Assembly (NCBI GenBank): GCA_021780095.1
Contig: JAJXZK010000300.1
Coordinates: forward strand, 1-5,546
DNA: 5,546 nucleotides
Reading direction: 5' to 3'
From: Acidobacteriota bacterium
GTDB lineage: Bacteria > Acidobacteriota > Terriglobia > Terriglobales > Acidobacteriaceae
This document shows positions 1 to 5,546 of this stretch, one piece after another. The translations under genes were made by a program, and so were the position numbers. The notes beneath the pieces were generated by a model that did not search any database, was not told the origin of the DNA, and saw only the letters and a program-made list of their open reading frames with translations. How positions within the stretch are numbered: position 1 is the stretch's first letter; each line of letters starts with the position of its first letter.

Positions 1-13
1 GGATAAGGTAACC

Positions 14-2164
14 TCAGCGATCTACGTCCATTACACAGCGAAAACCAATCGCTCCCGAGCGGTCCAGACTTGGTGCCATCAGTAAATACTTGCCGTGTTC
101 ATCCAACCGGTAGGCCTGCGGAAAGTACCACATCGATCCCTGTGGCTGATAGTAACTGCCGCCGCGCAGCACTGCAGCCCGAGTGTGCGTGTCCTCAAAT
201 TCATCTGTCCATTGCCATACGTTGCCAACCAGATCCATTACGCCAAATGGGCTTGCCCCCTTCGAATGTGCGGTCACATCATCTGGTCCGGTAAGCGTAT
301 GCCCCTTGTCGGGGGTCGGAACTGCTGAACCCCCCCAATCGCTGCCCCACGGGTATAGCCGCCCATCCTGACCTTGCGCGGCGTATTGCCACTCCCATTC
401 GTGCGGTAGACGTTTGCCGGCCCACTTCGCATATGCACGCGCATCCTCCAGCGATACCCACGTCACTGGTTTCTGCTCCCATCCGTCCGGATAGGACCCG
501 TTAGTCCAGTCGCGCAGGAAGTTATGACCGTCTCGCGGATGGTAATGGGTGCTGTCGAGAAACTTCTTGAACTGCTGATTTGTGACTGGGTAGCGATCAA
601 TCTCGAAGGGTCTGATAATCATCACATGATCGTGATATCGCCGCGGAGAATCTTCCCACGGATACTGGACATCCACTCCGACCTGATTCTTTCCTGCCAC
701 CTCCAGCCCGTGTACTTTGAAGTCGAACCTGCCGCCCGGGATCTGCACCATGCCCTCGGGTACGGCAGATGCGGGCTTCGTCGCCGCGATCTCGACCATC
801 TGCTGGGGCAAGAAATTCCACTGGTCGTCGTAATCCGCCAGCTTTTTCTGCGATCGGGCATGCATTTCCCCGATCAGAGATTGAAGGGATGGAGGAAGGG
901 TGACCAAACGTGTCGCCAGGATCGCGCCAAATCCTTCCGGCTCGATTGCGAACTTCAGCGTGGCTGATTGGGCATTTTTGCTCAATTCCGGCTTCAGTTC
1001 CTCTCCATGCCACAAGTCGAAGAATCGCGTTCCCGGCTGGAATGGCATCGTTATCTGGCCGCTGCGAAGCTCATATTGGTTGCGATTGATTAACGTCCAA
1101 AGTGTCTCTTCCTTGCCGTGAAACTTACTGGCAAAGACCCCGTATTGAAGGGTGGGCGTATGCGGTTCCCATCCTGGACTTACCAGCAGATTCGCAAAGC
1201 TGCGCTCGATTAACATCACTCTGCGGAGTGCCTCGTCCTCTCGCGGCGTGAACTCGTTGTGGATGCCGATCACATCCTCCTGGTCCGCATAGCCCACACC
1301 GTTAAAGAATGCGGCCTGAATCCCATCCAGATGATGGCGTCCGCCACTGGTCAACACCGGCATGTGGCGATGCTCCAGCCATTTGTACTTGCTGATCATG
1401 GGCACAAATGGATAGCTCCAGTAACCCCATGACATCTCATTCCACGCCAGTGCTTCATCTGCCGGAAGCCCTTCCGGCTGCAGCGCCAGTGGATGCTCCG
1501 TCTTGTCGGCCGCTTTCAGAAACGCATACGGCATTCCGTCCATAGTGTCGCCCAGCAACCCATCGTCGCGTATTTCCGCCATCAGCCGTGCCTGCGCCGT
1601 CCAGTCGGAGACTCCCTCTTCCCTGGTCCCCATATCCCATGGGGTCTCGGGAAACAGCACTTGCACTCCACGGCGATGAAAGTCCGCGACCATCTGTTTC
1701 ACGGCCGGAATGCCCCCCGGTAAGTCCCTCAGCCGGTCAAACTGATTACGATTGTCTACCCCAAGATTCGGATATGTGTCCCAGATCAGAACGCTGTCAA
1801 TCCCTCCAAACTCGTTCTGCAACTTATCCAGGTAGCTATCTACCAAATAAGTGCCTCTCACCGGGTCGTAAAAACTACGCTCCTCCACCATCATCTGCAC
1901 GCACACAAAATTGCGCTGTGTCCACTTCAGCTCAGGCCGGGTGTAATTGTTGTCGTCATAGCCCATGCGCACCAACTGCTCACTTCGCCAGTGCTGGATA
2001 TCGGCGAGCCATGAATGAAAATTGCCCGGCGTTTTGGGGCCCGGTATCTGCGCATCCTGGGGAGGATAAGCCGTGTCCTGAGCACTCATCGGCCATGAAA
2101 GCATTATCAGCATCAGACTCGGTGCGATCAGCAACATCCGCCACGCTCGTCTCGAACAACACAT
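14..2164 (-). CDS. Secreted glycosidase-like TIM barrel fused to a C-terminal FGE/SUMF1-fold domain, 716 aa
   Basis: The start is the ATG at 2162-2164, five bases after a strong GGGGAG site; the stop is TGA at 14-16. Residues 1-28 are a Sec signal peptide: Arg-rich start, hydrophobic stretch from about 10 to 25, likely cleavage after PMSA. Residues about 85-420 resemble a (beta/alpha)8 glycosidase with a following beta domain: strand ends at DSVLIWDTYP (123-132), GVQVLFPETPWD (166-177) and LLGDTMDGMP (203-212). D129, D206, D209 and E243 are candidate active-site acids, inferred from placement only. I cannot assign a GH family; it recalls GH36/GH31-like clan D barrels or uncharacterised relatives. 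Residues about 470-715 are a clear FGE-sulfatase/SUMF1 fold (GMVQIPGG, PVTNQQF, PVTWVSLEDARAYAKW, GNVWQWT, RGGSY, GFRC). Both FGE active-site cysteines are absent, so generating formylglycine is unlikely. It probably acts on or binds glycans in the periplasm or outside the cell, together with the exported protein encoded upstream. Existence is very secure, the domain calls good, the activity open. Confidence 0.93.
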   Translation of the reverse strand: MCCSRRAWRMLLIAPSLMLIMLSWPMSAQDTAYPPQDAQIPGPKTPGNFHSWLADIQHWRSEQLVRMGYDDNNYTRPELKWTQRNFVCVQMMVEERSFYDPVRGTYLVDSYLDKLQNEFGGIDSVLIWDTYPNLGVDNRNQFDRLRDLPGGIPAVKQMVADFHRRGVQVLFPETPWDMGTREEGVSDWTAQARLMAEIRDDGLLGDTMDGMPYAFLKAADKTEHPLALQPEGLPADEALAWNEMSWGYWSYPFVPMISKYKWLEHRHMPVLTSGGRHHLDGIQAAFFNGVGYADQEDVIGIHNEFTPREDEALRRVMLIERSFANLLVSPGWEPHTPTLQYGVFASKFHGKEETLWTLINRNQYELRSGQITMPFQPGTRFFDLWHGEELKPELSKNAQSATLKFAIEPEGFGAILATRLVTLPPSLQSLIGEMHARSQKKLADYDDQWNFLPQQMVEIAATKPASAVPEGMVQIPGGRFDFKVHGLEVAGKNQVGVDVQYPWEDSPRRYHDHVMIIRPFEIDRYPVTNQQFKKFLDSTHYHPRDGHNFLRDWTNGSYPDGWEQKPVTWVSLEDARAYAKWAGKRLPHEWEWQYAAQGQDGRLYPWGSDWGGSAVPTPDKGHTLTGPDDVTAHSKGASPFGVMDLVGNVWQWTDEFEDTHTRAAVLRGGSYYQPQGSMWYFPQAYRLDEHGKYLLMAPSLDRSGAIGFRCVMDVDR
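20..757 (-). other. FGE-like (formylglycine-generating enzyme fold) domain, cysteine-less active site
   Basis: This segment encodes residues 470-715 of the 716-residue protein. It opens with the family's GMVQIPGGRF and runs through EIDRYPVTNQQFKKFL (521-536), the WVSLEDARAYAKWAGKRLP block (569-587), YPWG (604-607), GNVWQW (647-652), LRGGSY (666-671) and GFRC (707-710). True FGEs carry two cysteines shortly after the GGSY motif, at +2 and +7 in the human enzyme. Here those positions read Gln673 and Met678, and the only cysteine in the domain is Cys710 in GFRC. The family also includes EgtB/PvdO-type and purely structural or ligand-binding versions. The EgtB-type iron-binding histidine motif belongs to a separate DinB-like domain, which I do not see here. 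A non-catalytic binding or stabilising role is an inference. Confidence 0.85.
905..1912 (-). other. Glycosidase-like TIM-barrel region plus beta domain
   Basis: This covers residues about 85-420 of the 716-residue protein. Visible features are alternating hydrophobic strand segments followed by helices, and acidic residues at strand ends: WDTYP at 128-132, PETPWD at 172-177, GDTMDGMP at 205-212, and WNEMSWGYW at 241-249. A later block (about 287-330) contains NGVGYADQEDVIG and a helical ERSFANLL segment. It is followed by a beta-rich stretch (about 350-420) with TLWTLINRNQ, FFDLWHGEEL and GFGAILATRL, which resembles the C-terminal beta-sandwich that follows many GH barrels. I do not recognise a specific GH family. 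Boundaries are approximate and the fold call is by eye. Confidence 0.55.
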
Positions 2165-2169
2165 AGCTT

Positions 2170-2175
2170 CTCCCC
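2170..2175 (-). promoter_or_regulatory. Ribosome binding site of the TIM-barrel/FGE-fold gene
   Basis: On the minus strand GGGGAG stands five bases before the ATG at 2162-2164. It is a strong match to the Shine-Dalgarno consensus and decides this start over the internal Met codon at residue 10, which would remove the Arg-rich n-region of the signal peptide. Confidence 0.8.
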
Positions 2176-2204
2176 TTTTGCTATTGATTGAATTGCCCTG
2201 TCTG

Positions 2205-2240
2205 AAAAAAATCGCTTATCCGCTTTCCCGGTCGCGGCGA
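2205..2240 (-). terminator. Possible weak rho-independent terminator or attenuator between the two exported-protein genes
   Basis: Read on the minus strand, the segment has TCGC (2237-2240) and CGC (2234-2236), which can pair with GCG (2221-2223) and GCGA (2212-2215). The pairing leaves a ten-base loop and a five-base bulge (GATAA) on the 3' arm, and seven T residues (2205-2211) follow directly. The bulge makes the stem weak. It sits about 60 bases after the stop of the upstream gene and about 40 before the start of the next, so it could reduce read-through between the two genes rather than fully separate them. It may equally be chance. Confidence 0.3.
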
Positions 2241-2301
2241 CTACGAAGCAGTCTCTGGAATCTCGCCCCCCATTCTGAGGACAAAATCAGTACCGGCTCT
2301 T

Positions 2302-4866
2302 TCAAGAAACATCGATTTCAAAATGTTGCCGGTCAGTCAAATCGGAGGACTTCAGTATGACCATATCTCCACTTATCGATCCCATCGACGTATGGCGAAT
2401 CGGCTGACCATCGCTGGGATGGATGTGAACCCTTAGATCCGCCGAGAAACCTTTGGGGACATCGATCGTGATCTTCCATTGCCGATCCGTAACGGCCCTC
2501 GTGGACCATTGGATCGCGCCGAAACGGGTGGGGCAATTGCGCACGGAGATGGTTTTTCCCTGCTTGAACCAGTGTTTGGGGGCAGCCTTTTGCAGATGGC
2601 AGATGTCGTGGTCATTTTCTTCGTAGCAAAGCAACCAGCGGAGTCCGAGCGCAGGTTGCAAAACACTGTTCACGACAGCCGAAGAGAAAAACGGGTTGCC
2701 TTTGTCCGCGCTTCCGCCAGGAATATAGGCATCCTCGGGCGAATACCGGTTTCCAGAGTCTGCGGCGAAGCAGACCAACCCATACAGCGCCAGCAGGAAA
2801 GGACGGTAATCCGCCTGCCGGATGTGCACGGAAAGTGTTCCGTGGGCCATGAAGTTCGACGTGCGGGCGACATGGCCGTCCGTGCCGAGTCCCAGAATCT
2901 GCTCCTCGGAAAGCATTCTGTGTTTCAGGTGACCGAGATCGAGTGCCGGAATTCCCCAGTCGGAAGTGAACCAGTCTTCCATAAAACGATGATTTTCGTA
3001 GCTGGAAAGCGCTGTCGGGCTATGCGAGATATCCTGGGGCGTAAACGGCGTGATGGCGGCCGCACGCATTTTCGTGTCGCACATCTGGAGCGTCGCGTCC
3101 AGCGAGCGCTGGATGTTCTGGCGCATTTCCTTGGCGATCGCATCCAGTTTTTCGGCTTCCGCCTCGTGCTCCTGCTTTGAGGCTTGTTGCGCGGCAGCCC
3201 GCAGGCATCGCACCTGCTCCGTCAAGCCACGCCAAATCCACGAGGCATTCTGATAATAGTACGGATGCGAATCTGGGAAATCATTATTCGGGTCACCTAA
3301 ATCAGCTTCCGGCGAACCCCAGATGAGTCCATAACGACGGTCGTCCGAAGCATAGTGCTCTTTACTGTATTCGTATCGGGCTAGCACGTAATTCGTCATG
3401 CGACGCAAGACAGGAAGACGCTTGTCGAGCGCCGCAAGATCGCGTGTATAAAAGTACGCGCGTGCAGAATTCGCCAGGAAAATTCCTGCATTGAGCGGCG
3501 CTTCAACCTGATCTTGCGTGTTATAGAGAAAATTCCCATCAGGCAAAATATAGTTGTCCAGATAATACTGGAAGTACGCATCGCTTTGCTCAGTCAGGTT
3601 CCATAGCTGTTGCGCCCAAATAAATTCATATTGGGCTACCGGAAACAAGGCATGGCTTCGTTCTGGAATCTTTGTGTAGGCCCCCTCGCCAATTTGGTAG
3701 GTCGGCTTTAAGCCACGATAGCTGCACCTTGCAAGCGTAATTCCTGCGCGGCCCGCGTCGAGCAGCCATGGATCCGGGATCTCCACCGGCATATTGTCGT
3801 CATACAAACTATGCCAGCGGTTCCATATGCCAACCAGCACCGCATAGAAACTCGCAGCAGACGAATTCCAGTATCGATCGATAAATCTGCGGCCATCCGA
3901 ATCGTGCCAAATCTTCTCGCCTGAAGCCGCATAGCCTTCGGGCACCAGAAAGCGAACATGCGCCATGGGTTGCGCCTCCTTTCCGGGGGGCAATAGAACT
4001 ATGGCCTCGTAGCCTGCTTTGTATCTAGGATTCCACACGCCAATGTCAGCAACCGGCAAATATCCGCCAAGCATAGTCCGCTTGCTATAACCGGCAACAT
4101 ACTCAAAGATTTGTGGGTATTCTCCAGGGGCAAGCGCCATGGGATCGAAGACAGGGCGAACCTGGTCCGGCGCCCATAAGCCCTCGGCTGCTGGACGATC
4201 ACGCAGCTCACGGGACTTGCCGCTGGGATCTAAGAGCAGCGATTTGAACGGGCCAGCCTCTTCGTTCGCCACCAGACTGTATCCGATATACTCCGCACCG
4301 AGCGCAGCTACATTTTCGTAGGCAGGATCTTCTGCAGATTGCAAAATATAACGGCCTGCAACGTCGGACTGAGGACCCTCTTCATACGAATGTTCCAGCC
4401 GTATTCCGTGACGAGCGTCTGTGGCACGCGGACGGATTTTAGAGATGTCGCCGATCTGCTTGGGAATCAGAGCTATGGTGCCACCCAGCTCTGTGACGTA
4501 GGCAATTGCGCCACGATGAGTAACACGTTTCTCAAAGATGGCTGTCATGACCCCGTTGATTTCGCTCATGCTCAGCAATCGCCAACCATCGATCTGTTCG
4601 CCGAGTTTTAGTTGAACCGATTGCGATCCAACCCTGGCCAACAAATCACCAGTGGAAAATCGACCGACCTTTGGCGGAGACTGAAGCGCTTCCTGTTCTC
4701 CTGGTAGAAACAAGGAATATTCATTGATGATTTTTCCAGGAAGATACTGGCCCTGCGCTAATGCAGGTCCGCTCTCGGCGTCCAGGGCTCGTACGGGGTC
4801 AATCGCGCTCGTAAGCCCGGCTGCACCTAACAGTTTAAGAAACGTGCGGCGTTCTAGAGAGGACAT
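2302..4866 (-). CDS. Tat-exported putative six-hairpin (alpha/alpha)6-barrel glycoside hydrolase, 854 aa
   Basis: I place the start at the ATG at 4864-4866 (MSSLERRTFLKLLG), with GGAG four bases upstream; it puts a twin-arginine motif (RRTFLK) at residues 6-11, as in Tat signals. A TTG at 4909-4911 would add 15 polar residues and is less likely. The stop is TGA at 2302-2304. After the signal (about 1-30), residues about 45-340 are beta-rich, consistent with the N-terminal beta-sandwich of six-hairpin glycosidases. Residues about 365-750 are helical with aromatic-rich loops, the pattern of an (alpha/alpha)6 barrel: PDGNFLYNTQ (442-451), GLIWGSPEADLGDP (513-526), SWIWRGLTEQ (542-551), DWFTSDWGIP (631-640), MAHGTLSVHIRQ (673-684). 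A beta-rich tail (about 770-854) ends the protein. E520, D522, E549 and D635 are candidate catalytic acids, by position only. I cannot name the GH family; a polysaccharide lyase or phosphorylase of the same fold is an alternative. Probably periplasmic, folded before export. Confidence 0.92.
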   Translation of the reverse strand: MSSLERRTFLKLLGAAGLTSAIDPVRALDAESGPALAQGQYLPGKIINEYSLFLPGEQEALQSPPKVGRFSTGDLLARVGSQSVQLKLGEQIDGWRLLSMSEINGVMTAIFEKRVTHRGAIAYVTELGGTIALIPKQIGDISKIRPRATDARHGIRLEHSYEEGPQSDVAGRYILQSAEDPAYENVAALGAEYIGYSLVANEEAGPFKSLLLDPSGKSRELRDRPAAEGLWAPDQVRPVFDPMALAPGEYPQIFEYVAGYSKRTMLGGYLPVADIGVWNPRYKAGYEAIVLLPPGKEAQPMAHVRFLVPEGYAASGEKIWHDSDGRRFIDRYWNSSAASFYAVLVGIWNRWHSLYDDNMPVEIPDPWLLDAGRAGITLARCSYRGLKPTYQIGEGAYTKIPERSHALFPVAQYEFIWAQQLWNLTEQSDAYFQYYLDNYILPDGNFLYNTQDQVEAPLNAGIFLANSARAYFYTRDLAALDKRLPVLRRMTNYVLARYEYSKEHYASDDRRYGLIWGSPEADLGDPNNDFPDSHPYYYQNASWIWRGLTEQVRCLRAAAQQASKQEHEAEAEKLDAIAKEMRQNIQRSLDATLQMCDTKMRAAAITPFTPQDISHSPTALSSYENHRFMEDWFTSDWGIPALDLGHLKHRMLSEEQILGLGTDGHVARTSNFMAHGTLSVHIRQADYRPFLLALYGLVCFAADSGNRYSPEDAYIPGGSADKGNPFFSSAVVNSVLQPALGLRWLLCYEENDHDICHLQKAAPKHWFKQGKTISVRNCPTRFGAIQWSTRAVTDRQWKITIDVPKGFSADLRVHIHPSDGQPIRHTSMGSISGDMVILKSSDLTDRQHFEIDVS
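3223..3333 (-). other. Conserved-looking acidic/aromatic core block of the six-hairpin domain
   Basis: Residues 512-548 of the 854-residue protein contain WGSPEADLGDP, then a loop rich in Asp, Asn, Tyr and Pro, then SWIWRGL. In several six-hairpin glycosidase families a Gly/Pro/acid loop between two barrel helices carries a catalytic acid and the aromatic residues that line the sugar-binding cleft. E520 and D522 are therefore my first candidates for catalysis. This is inferred from pattern, not from an alignment. Confidence 0.4.
4777..4866 (-). other. Twin-arginine (Tat) signal peptide
   Basis: The first 30 residues of the 854-residue protein show a short n-region, the motif ERRTFLK (residues 5-11), a weakly hydrophobic Ala/Gly/Leu stretch (LLGAAGLTSA, 12-21) and a region with several possible cleavage sites before ESGPALAQ. 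The modest hydrophobicity and the RRxFLK core match Tat rather than Sec signals. The cleavage position is uncertain. Confidence 0.8.
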
Positions 4867-4870
4867 CGGT

Positions 4871-4874
4871 CTCC
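4871..4874 (-). promoter_or_regulatory. Ribosome binding site supporting the ATG start of the Tat-exported gene
   Basis: GGAG on the minus strand lies four bases (ACCG) before the ATG at 4864-4866. Spacing is a little short but usable. Together with the Tat motif immediately after this ATG it decides the start over the in-frame TTG 45 bases upstream. Confidence 0.55.
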
Positions 4875-4917
4875 GTTCGTGTGATTCGACTTCCAGATAA
4901 CACTCATGCAATTCGCG

Positions 4918-4933
4918 TTACATGGTTCTCTCC
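4918..4933 (-). promoter_or_regulatory. Start-stop element (Shine-Dalgarno, ATG, TAA) in the leader of the Tat-exported gene
   Basis: On the minus strand GGAGAG (4928-4933) is followed after four bases by ATG (4921-4923) and immediately by TAA (4918-4920). This ATG is in the same frame as the downstream coding sequence, 19 codons before its proposed start. Ribosomes could initiate and terminate here, which might modulate translation of the gene. It could also be the remnant of an older start, or chance. The ribosome binding sequence is better than the one in front of the proposed true start, which makes it notable. Confidence 0.3.
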
Positions 4934-4987
4934 AGAGATATTGTTCAGTGCGGACATTCTTACGATTGATCAAATACTTACTTGCCA

Positions 4988-5546
4988 TCATGGATTACCC
5001 GGGGAATGTGCGCCTGTATTACTACTATTCGTTTGTACCGGAACCTCTACAAGCCTATAGCTCATATGCGGAGATCCTGTCCTGTCCGCCCGACGTAACG
5101 CAATCAACCGCTTTGTCAACGCAGGTATTTCTGATTTCCGGTCCGTTTTTCGAAGTGCCAAGATCAGGTGGTATAGGGCCTCCTGGTCATCAGGCCGGTT
5201 TTTTAGCGCGATCTCACATTGCTCGATTGCCGCGTCAGTCTTGCCCGATTGAAGATAAAGGCCGGCTAAGAGATTTCGAGCACCCATCAATTGGGGATCA
5301 AGTCTTAAGGCATGTTTGGCCGCCTCGATCGCCTGCTGAGATTCAGAGCTATTATCTGGCTTCCTTTCATGCGAAAGTGCCTCGGCAAGCAGGTATTGAC
5401 TTAGGGCATCATTCGGATGCTTTTTGACCTGAGCGCGAAACTTCGCAATCGCATCCGTAAACTTGTACATTTGCGTTTCGGCTACGCCTTCCGCCGTTCC
5501 GAGAAAGGAAAGGCTCGGATCGCACCGATCGGCACTAGCAAAGTTA
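4988..5546 (-). CDS. TPR-repeat protein, C-terminal part; 5' end lies outside the window
   Basis: The frame ends at TGA 4988-4990 and stays open through the right edge of the window, giving at least 185 residues. The Met at 5468-5470 looks internal: the 25 codons before it contain no stop and read as protein (NFASADRCDPSL, then FLGTAEGVAE), and no Shine-Dalgarno precedes it. From that Met, three helix-turn-helix TPR units are visible at about residues 4-34 (DAIAKFRAQVKKHPNDA, then YLLAEAL), 45-76 (AIEAAKHALRLDPQLMGARN, then LLAGLYLQSG) and 78-110 (TDAAIEQCEIALKNRPDDQ, then ALYHLILALRK), with the usual Ala/Gly, Tyr/Leu and Pro positions. A polar, probably disordered tail follows (from about residue 125). 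TPRs bind partner proteins, so the role is probably scaffolding or assembly; the cell location cannot be told because the N-terminus is missing. Multi-repeat TPR proteins of this style are common in Acidobacteriota, which is recalled rather than tested. Confidence 0.88.
   Translation of the reverse strand, partial: NFASADRCDPSLSFLGTAEGVAETQMYKFTDAIAKFRAQVKKHPNDALSQYLLAEALSHERKPDNSSESQQAIEAAKHALRLDPQLMGARNLLAGLYLQSGKTDAAIEQCEIALKNRPDDQEALYHLILALRKTDRKSEIPALTKRLIALRRADRTGSPHMSYRLVEVPVQTNSSNTGAHSPGNP

Larger units (their letters stand above)
2165..2301 (-). other. Intergenic gap of 137 bp between the two exported-protein genes
   Basis: The gap follows the TGA at 2302-2304 and ends at the ATG at 2162-2164. 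It contains the GGGGAG ribosome binding site and the weak hairpin with T-run described separately. I see no convincing -35/-10 pair on the minus strand, no convincing small gene and no repeat. The gap is longer than in a tightly packed operon, so the downstream gene could have its own promoter. Confidence 0.6.
4867..4987 (-). other. Intergenic gap of 121 bp between the TPR gene and the Tat-exported gene
   Basis: The gap begins after the TGA at 4988-4990 and ends at the ATG at 4864-4866. It holds the start-stop element and the ribosome binding site listed separately. I do not find a stem followed by a T-run that would end transcription of the TPR gene, nor a convincing promoter hexamer pair, so read-through from the TPR gene is plausible. 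Confidence 0.55.

Noticed and set aside
524..967. Plus-strand open frame of 147 codons
   Set aside because: It mirrors the FGE-like domain and the linker in front of it, which carry recognisable motifs on the other strand; there is no recognisable domain.
14..2164. Annotation of the 716-residue protein as a sulfatase-modifying factor
   Set aside because: Both catalytic cysteines are missing, no sulfatase gene is present in the window, and more than half of the protein is a different, glycosidase-like domain.
1588..2166. Plus-strand open frame of 192 codons opposite the TIM-barrel gene
   Set aside because: It is antisense to the signal peptide and barrel of a well-supported gene; the product is rich in Ser, Pro, Cys and Arg without secondary-structure logic.
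2479..3180. Plus-strand open frame of 233 codons opposite the six-hairpin gene
   Set aside because: It lies wholly antisense to a clearly real coding sequence, its composition (many Arg, Val and Gly in no domain pattern) is that of a reverse-strand shadow, and no family is recognisable.
2302..4911. TTG at 4909-4911 as the start of the Tat-exported protein
   Set aside because: It has no good Shine-Dalgarno at proper spacing and would put 15 polar residues before the Tat motif; the ATG at 4864-4866 has GGAG upstream and fits a Tat signal.
4925..4936. Near-palindrome CTCTGGAGAG as an operator
   Set aside because: It is only four paired bases around a two-base centre and overlaps a ribosome binding sequence, which explains it better.
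4867..4987. Promoter in front of the Tat-exported gene
   Set aside because: Several partial hexamers such as TTGATC and ACAATAT occur, but no pair has spacing near 17 bases, so I do not call one.
4906..5427. Plus-strand open frame of 173 codons opposite the TPR gene
   Set aside because: The minus strand shows clear TPR periodicity here, while the plus-strand product shows no domain; it is an antisense shadow that also spans the gap.

Overview
The window carries three protein genes, all on the minus strand and read from the right edge toward the left. In order of transcription they are: the 3' part of a tetratricopeptide-repeat (TPR) gene cut by the window edge (4988-5546), a large Tat-exported protein that looks like an (alpha/alpha)6-barrel glycoside hydrolase (2302-4866), and a Sec-exported two-domain protein with a glycosidase-like TIM barrel followed by a formylglycine-generating-enzyme-like (FGE/SUMF1) fold (14-2164). 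No RNA gene, mobile element, CRISPR array or long repeat was seen.

The organism is most likely a free-living Gram-negative heterotroph. The style of the TPR protein and of the secreted carbohydrate-active proteins suggests Acidobacteriota (Terriglobia type), with Verrucomicrobiota or Planctomycetota as alternatives. This rests on family resemblance recalled from memory, not on a marker gene. The DNA is moderately GC-rich by eye, coding density is high, and two gaps of 137 and 121 bp separate the genes.

The gap at 4867-4987 lies between the TPR gene and the Tat-exported gene. It holds a plausible ribosome binding site for the latter and, further upstream, a Shine-Dalgarno followed by ATG directly followed by TAA in the same frame. 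The gap at 2165-2301 lies between the two exported proteins. It holds a strong ribosome binding site for the second gene and an imperfect hairpin plus a seven-T run that could be a weak terminator or attenuator. Neither gap shows a convincing promoter, so co-transcription of all three is possible but not shown.

Taken together the two complete genes look like part of a small glycan-degradation locus acting outside the cytoplasm, with the TPR gene as a possible co-transcribed neighbour. The most unusual element is the TIM-barrel/FGE-fold fusion. Its FGE-like half keeps the fold signatures but has no cysteine at either copper-binding/catalytic position, so it is unlikely to be a sulfatase-activating enzyme and may act as a binding module. 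The substrate cannot be read from this window.
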